Shown here: positions 5,891 to 5,918 of the stretch, one piece after another
Position numbering within the stretch: position 1 is the first letter of the stretch
Layout of the letters: each line of letters starts with the position of its first letter
Origin: an uncultured Verrucomicrobiota bacterium
GTDB taxonomy: Bacteria; Verrucomicrobiota; Verrucomicrobiia; Palsa-1439
Direction: 5' to 3'
NCBI GenBank assembly: GCA_903825695.1
Contig: CAIKBP010000058.1
Span: 1-5,918, forward strand
Length of the DNA: 5,918 nt
Notes under the pieces: generated by a model
Databases searched by the model: none
What the model was told of the DNA's origin: nothing
Seen by the model: only the letters and a program-made list of their open reading frames with translations
Translations under genes and position numbers: made by a program

Positions 5891-5918
5891 GATCTTGGAC
5901 CGGGAGGCTCCTTAAGCC
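5831..5918. other. unassigned terminal segment joined to lptB
   Basis: These last 88 bases do not encode LptB in any of the three minus-strand frames, and they match nothing else I recognise. On the plus strand one frame (from about 5829) reads 28 codons, including KKALAHAWGATIGF, and ends at TAA 5913-5915. This could be the tail of a convergent gene, but no family is recognised. No terminal inverted repeat of an insertion sequence could be established because the segment is cut by the window edge. Confidence 0.45.

Noticed and set aside
5829..5915. C-terminal tail of a convergent plus-strand gene at the right edge
   Set aside because: Only 28 codons are visible, partly antisense to lptB, with no recognised family; too little to call a gene.
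5597..5918. Simple frameshift sequencing error in lptB
   Set aside because: The expected Walker B and signature motifs are absent from all three minus-strand frames upstream of 5828, so a one- or two-base indel cannot explain the break.

Overview
The window is a compact block of seven genes, all on the minus strand. It is protein-coding almost to the last base; the largest intergenic gap is about 100 bases. In transcription order (right to left) it reads: the 3' end of lptB, hpf, hprK, ptsH, ptsI, a small sugar-phosphate nucleotidyltransferase gene, and metK, which runs off the left edge. No RNA genes, CRISPR arrays, insertion sequences or long repeats were found.

The organism is a diderm (Gram-negative type) bacterium, because LptB belongs to the lipopolysaccharide export machine. 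The base composition looks moderately GC-rich by eye. HPr kinase, HPr and Enzyme I lie together between the ribosome hibernation factor and envelope-related genes. This, with the protein flavour (for example EI with a GCRAIRFCL segment and MetK with GMGRHGGGCFSGKD), suggests the Planctomycetes-Verrucomicrobia group, most likely Verrucomicrobiota. That placement is an inference and has not been tested by a search.

From 5562 down to 1201 the genes are spaced by 4 to 14 bases, and two stop codons overlap the next gene's Shine-Dalgarno sequence, so hpf-hprK-ptsH-ptsI-nucleotidyltransferase is almost certainly one operon, probably including lptB 34 bases upstream. The heart of it is a complete HPr phosphorylation module. 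EI phosphorylates HPr on His29 from PEP, and HPr kinase/phosphorylase acts on Ser60. No sugar-transporting Enzyme II and no ptsN is present here, so the module may be regulatory rather than a sugar uptake system. rpoN and ptsN, which accompany lptB and hpf in many proteobacteria, are missing from this arrangement.

A 101-base gap precedes metK. It holds a 9-bp hairpin that pairs perfectly only as minus-strand RNA (one G-U pair), and a possible 29-residue leader frame. At the right edge, the LptB reading frame loses all similarity to the family just upstream of the D-loop, and an in-frame stop follows 28 codons further upstream. This is either a chimeric contig end, an insertion or a real gene disruption.
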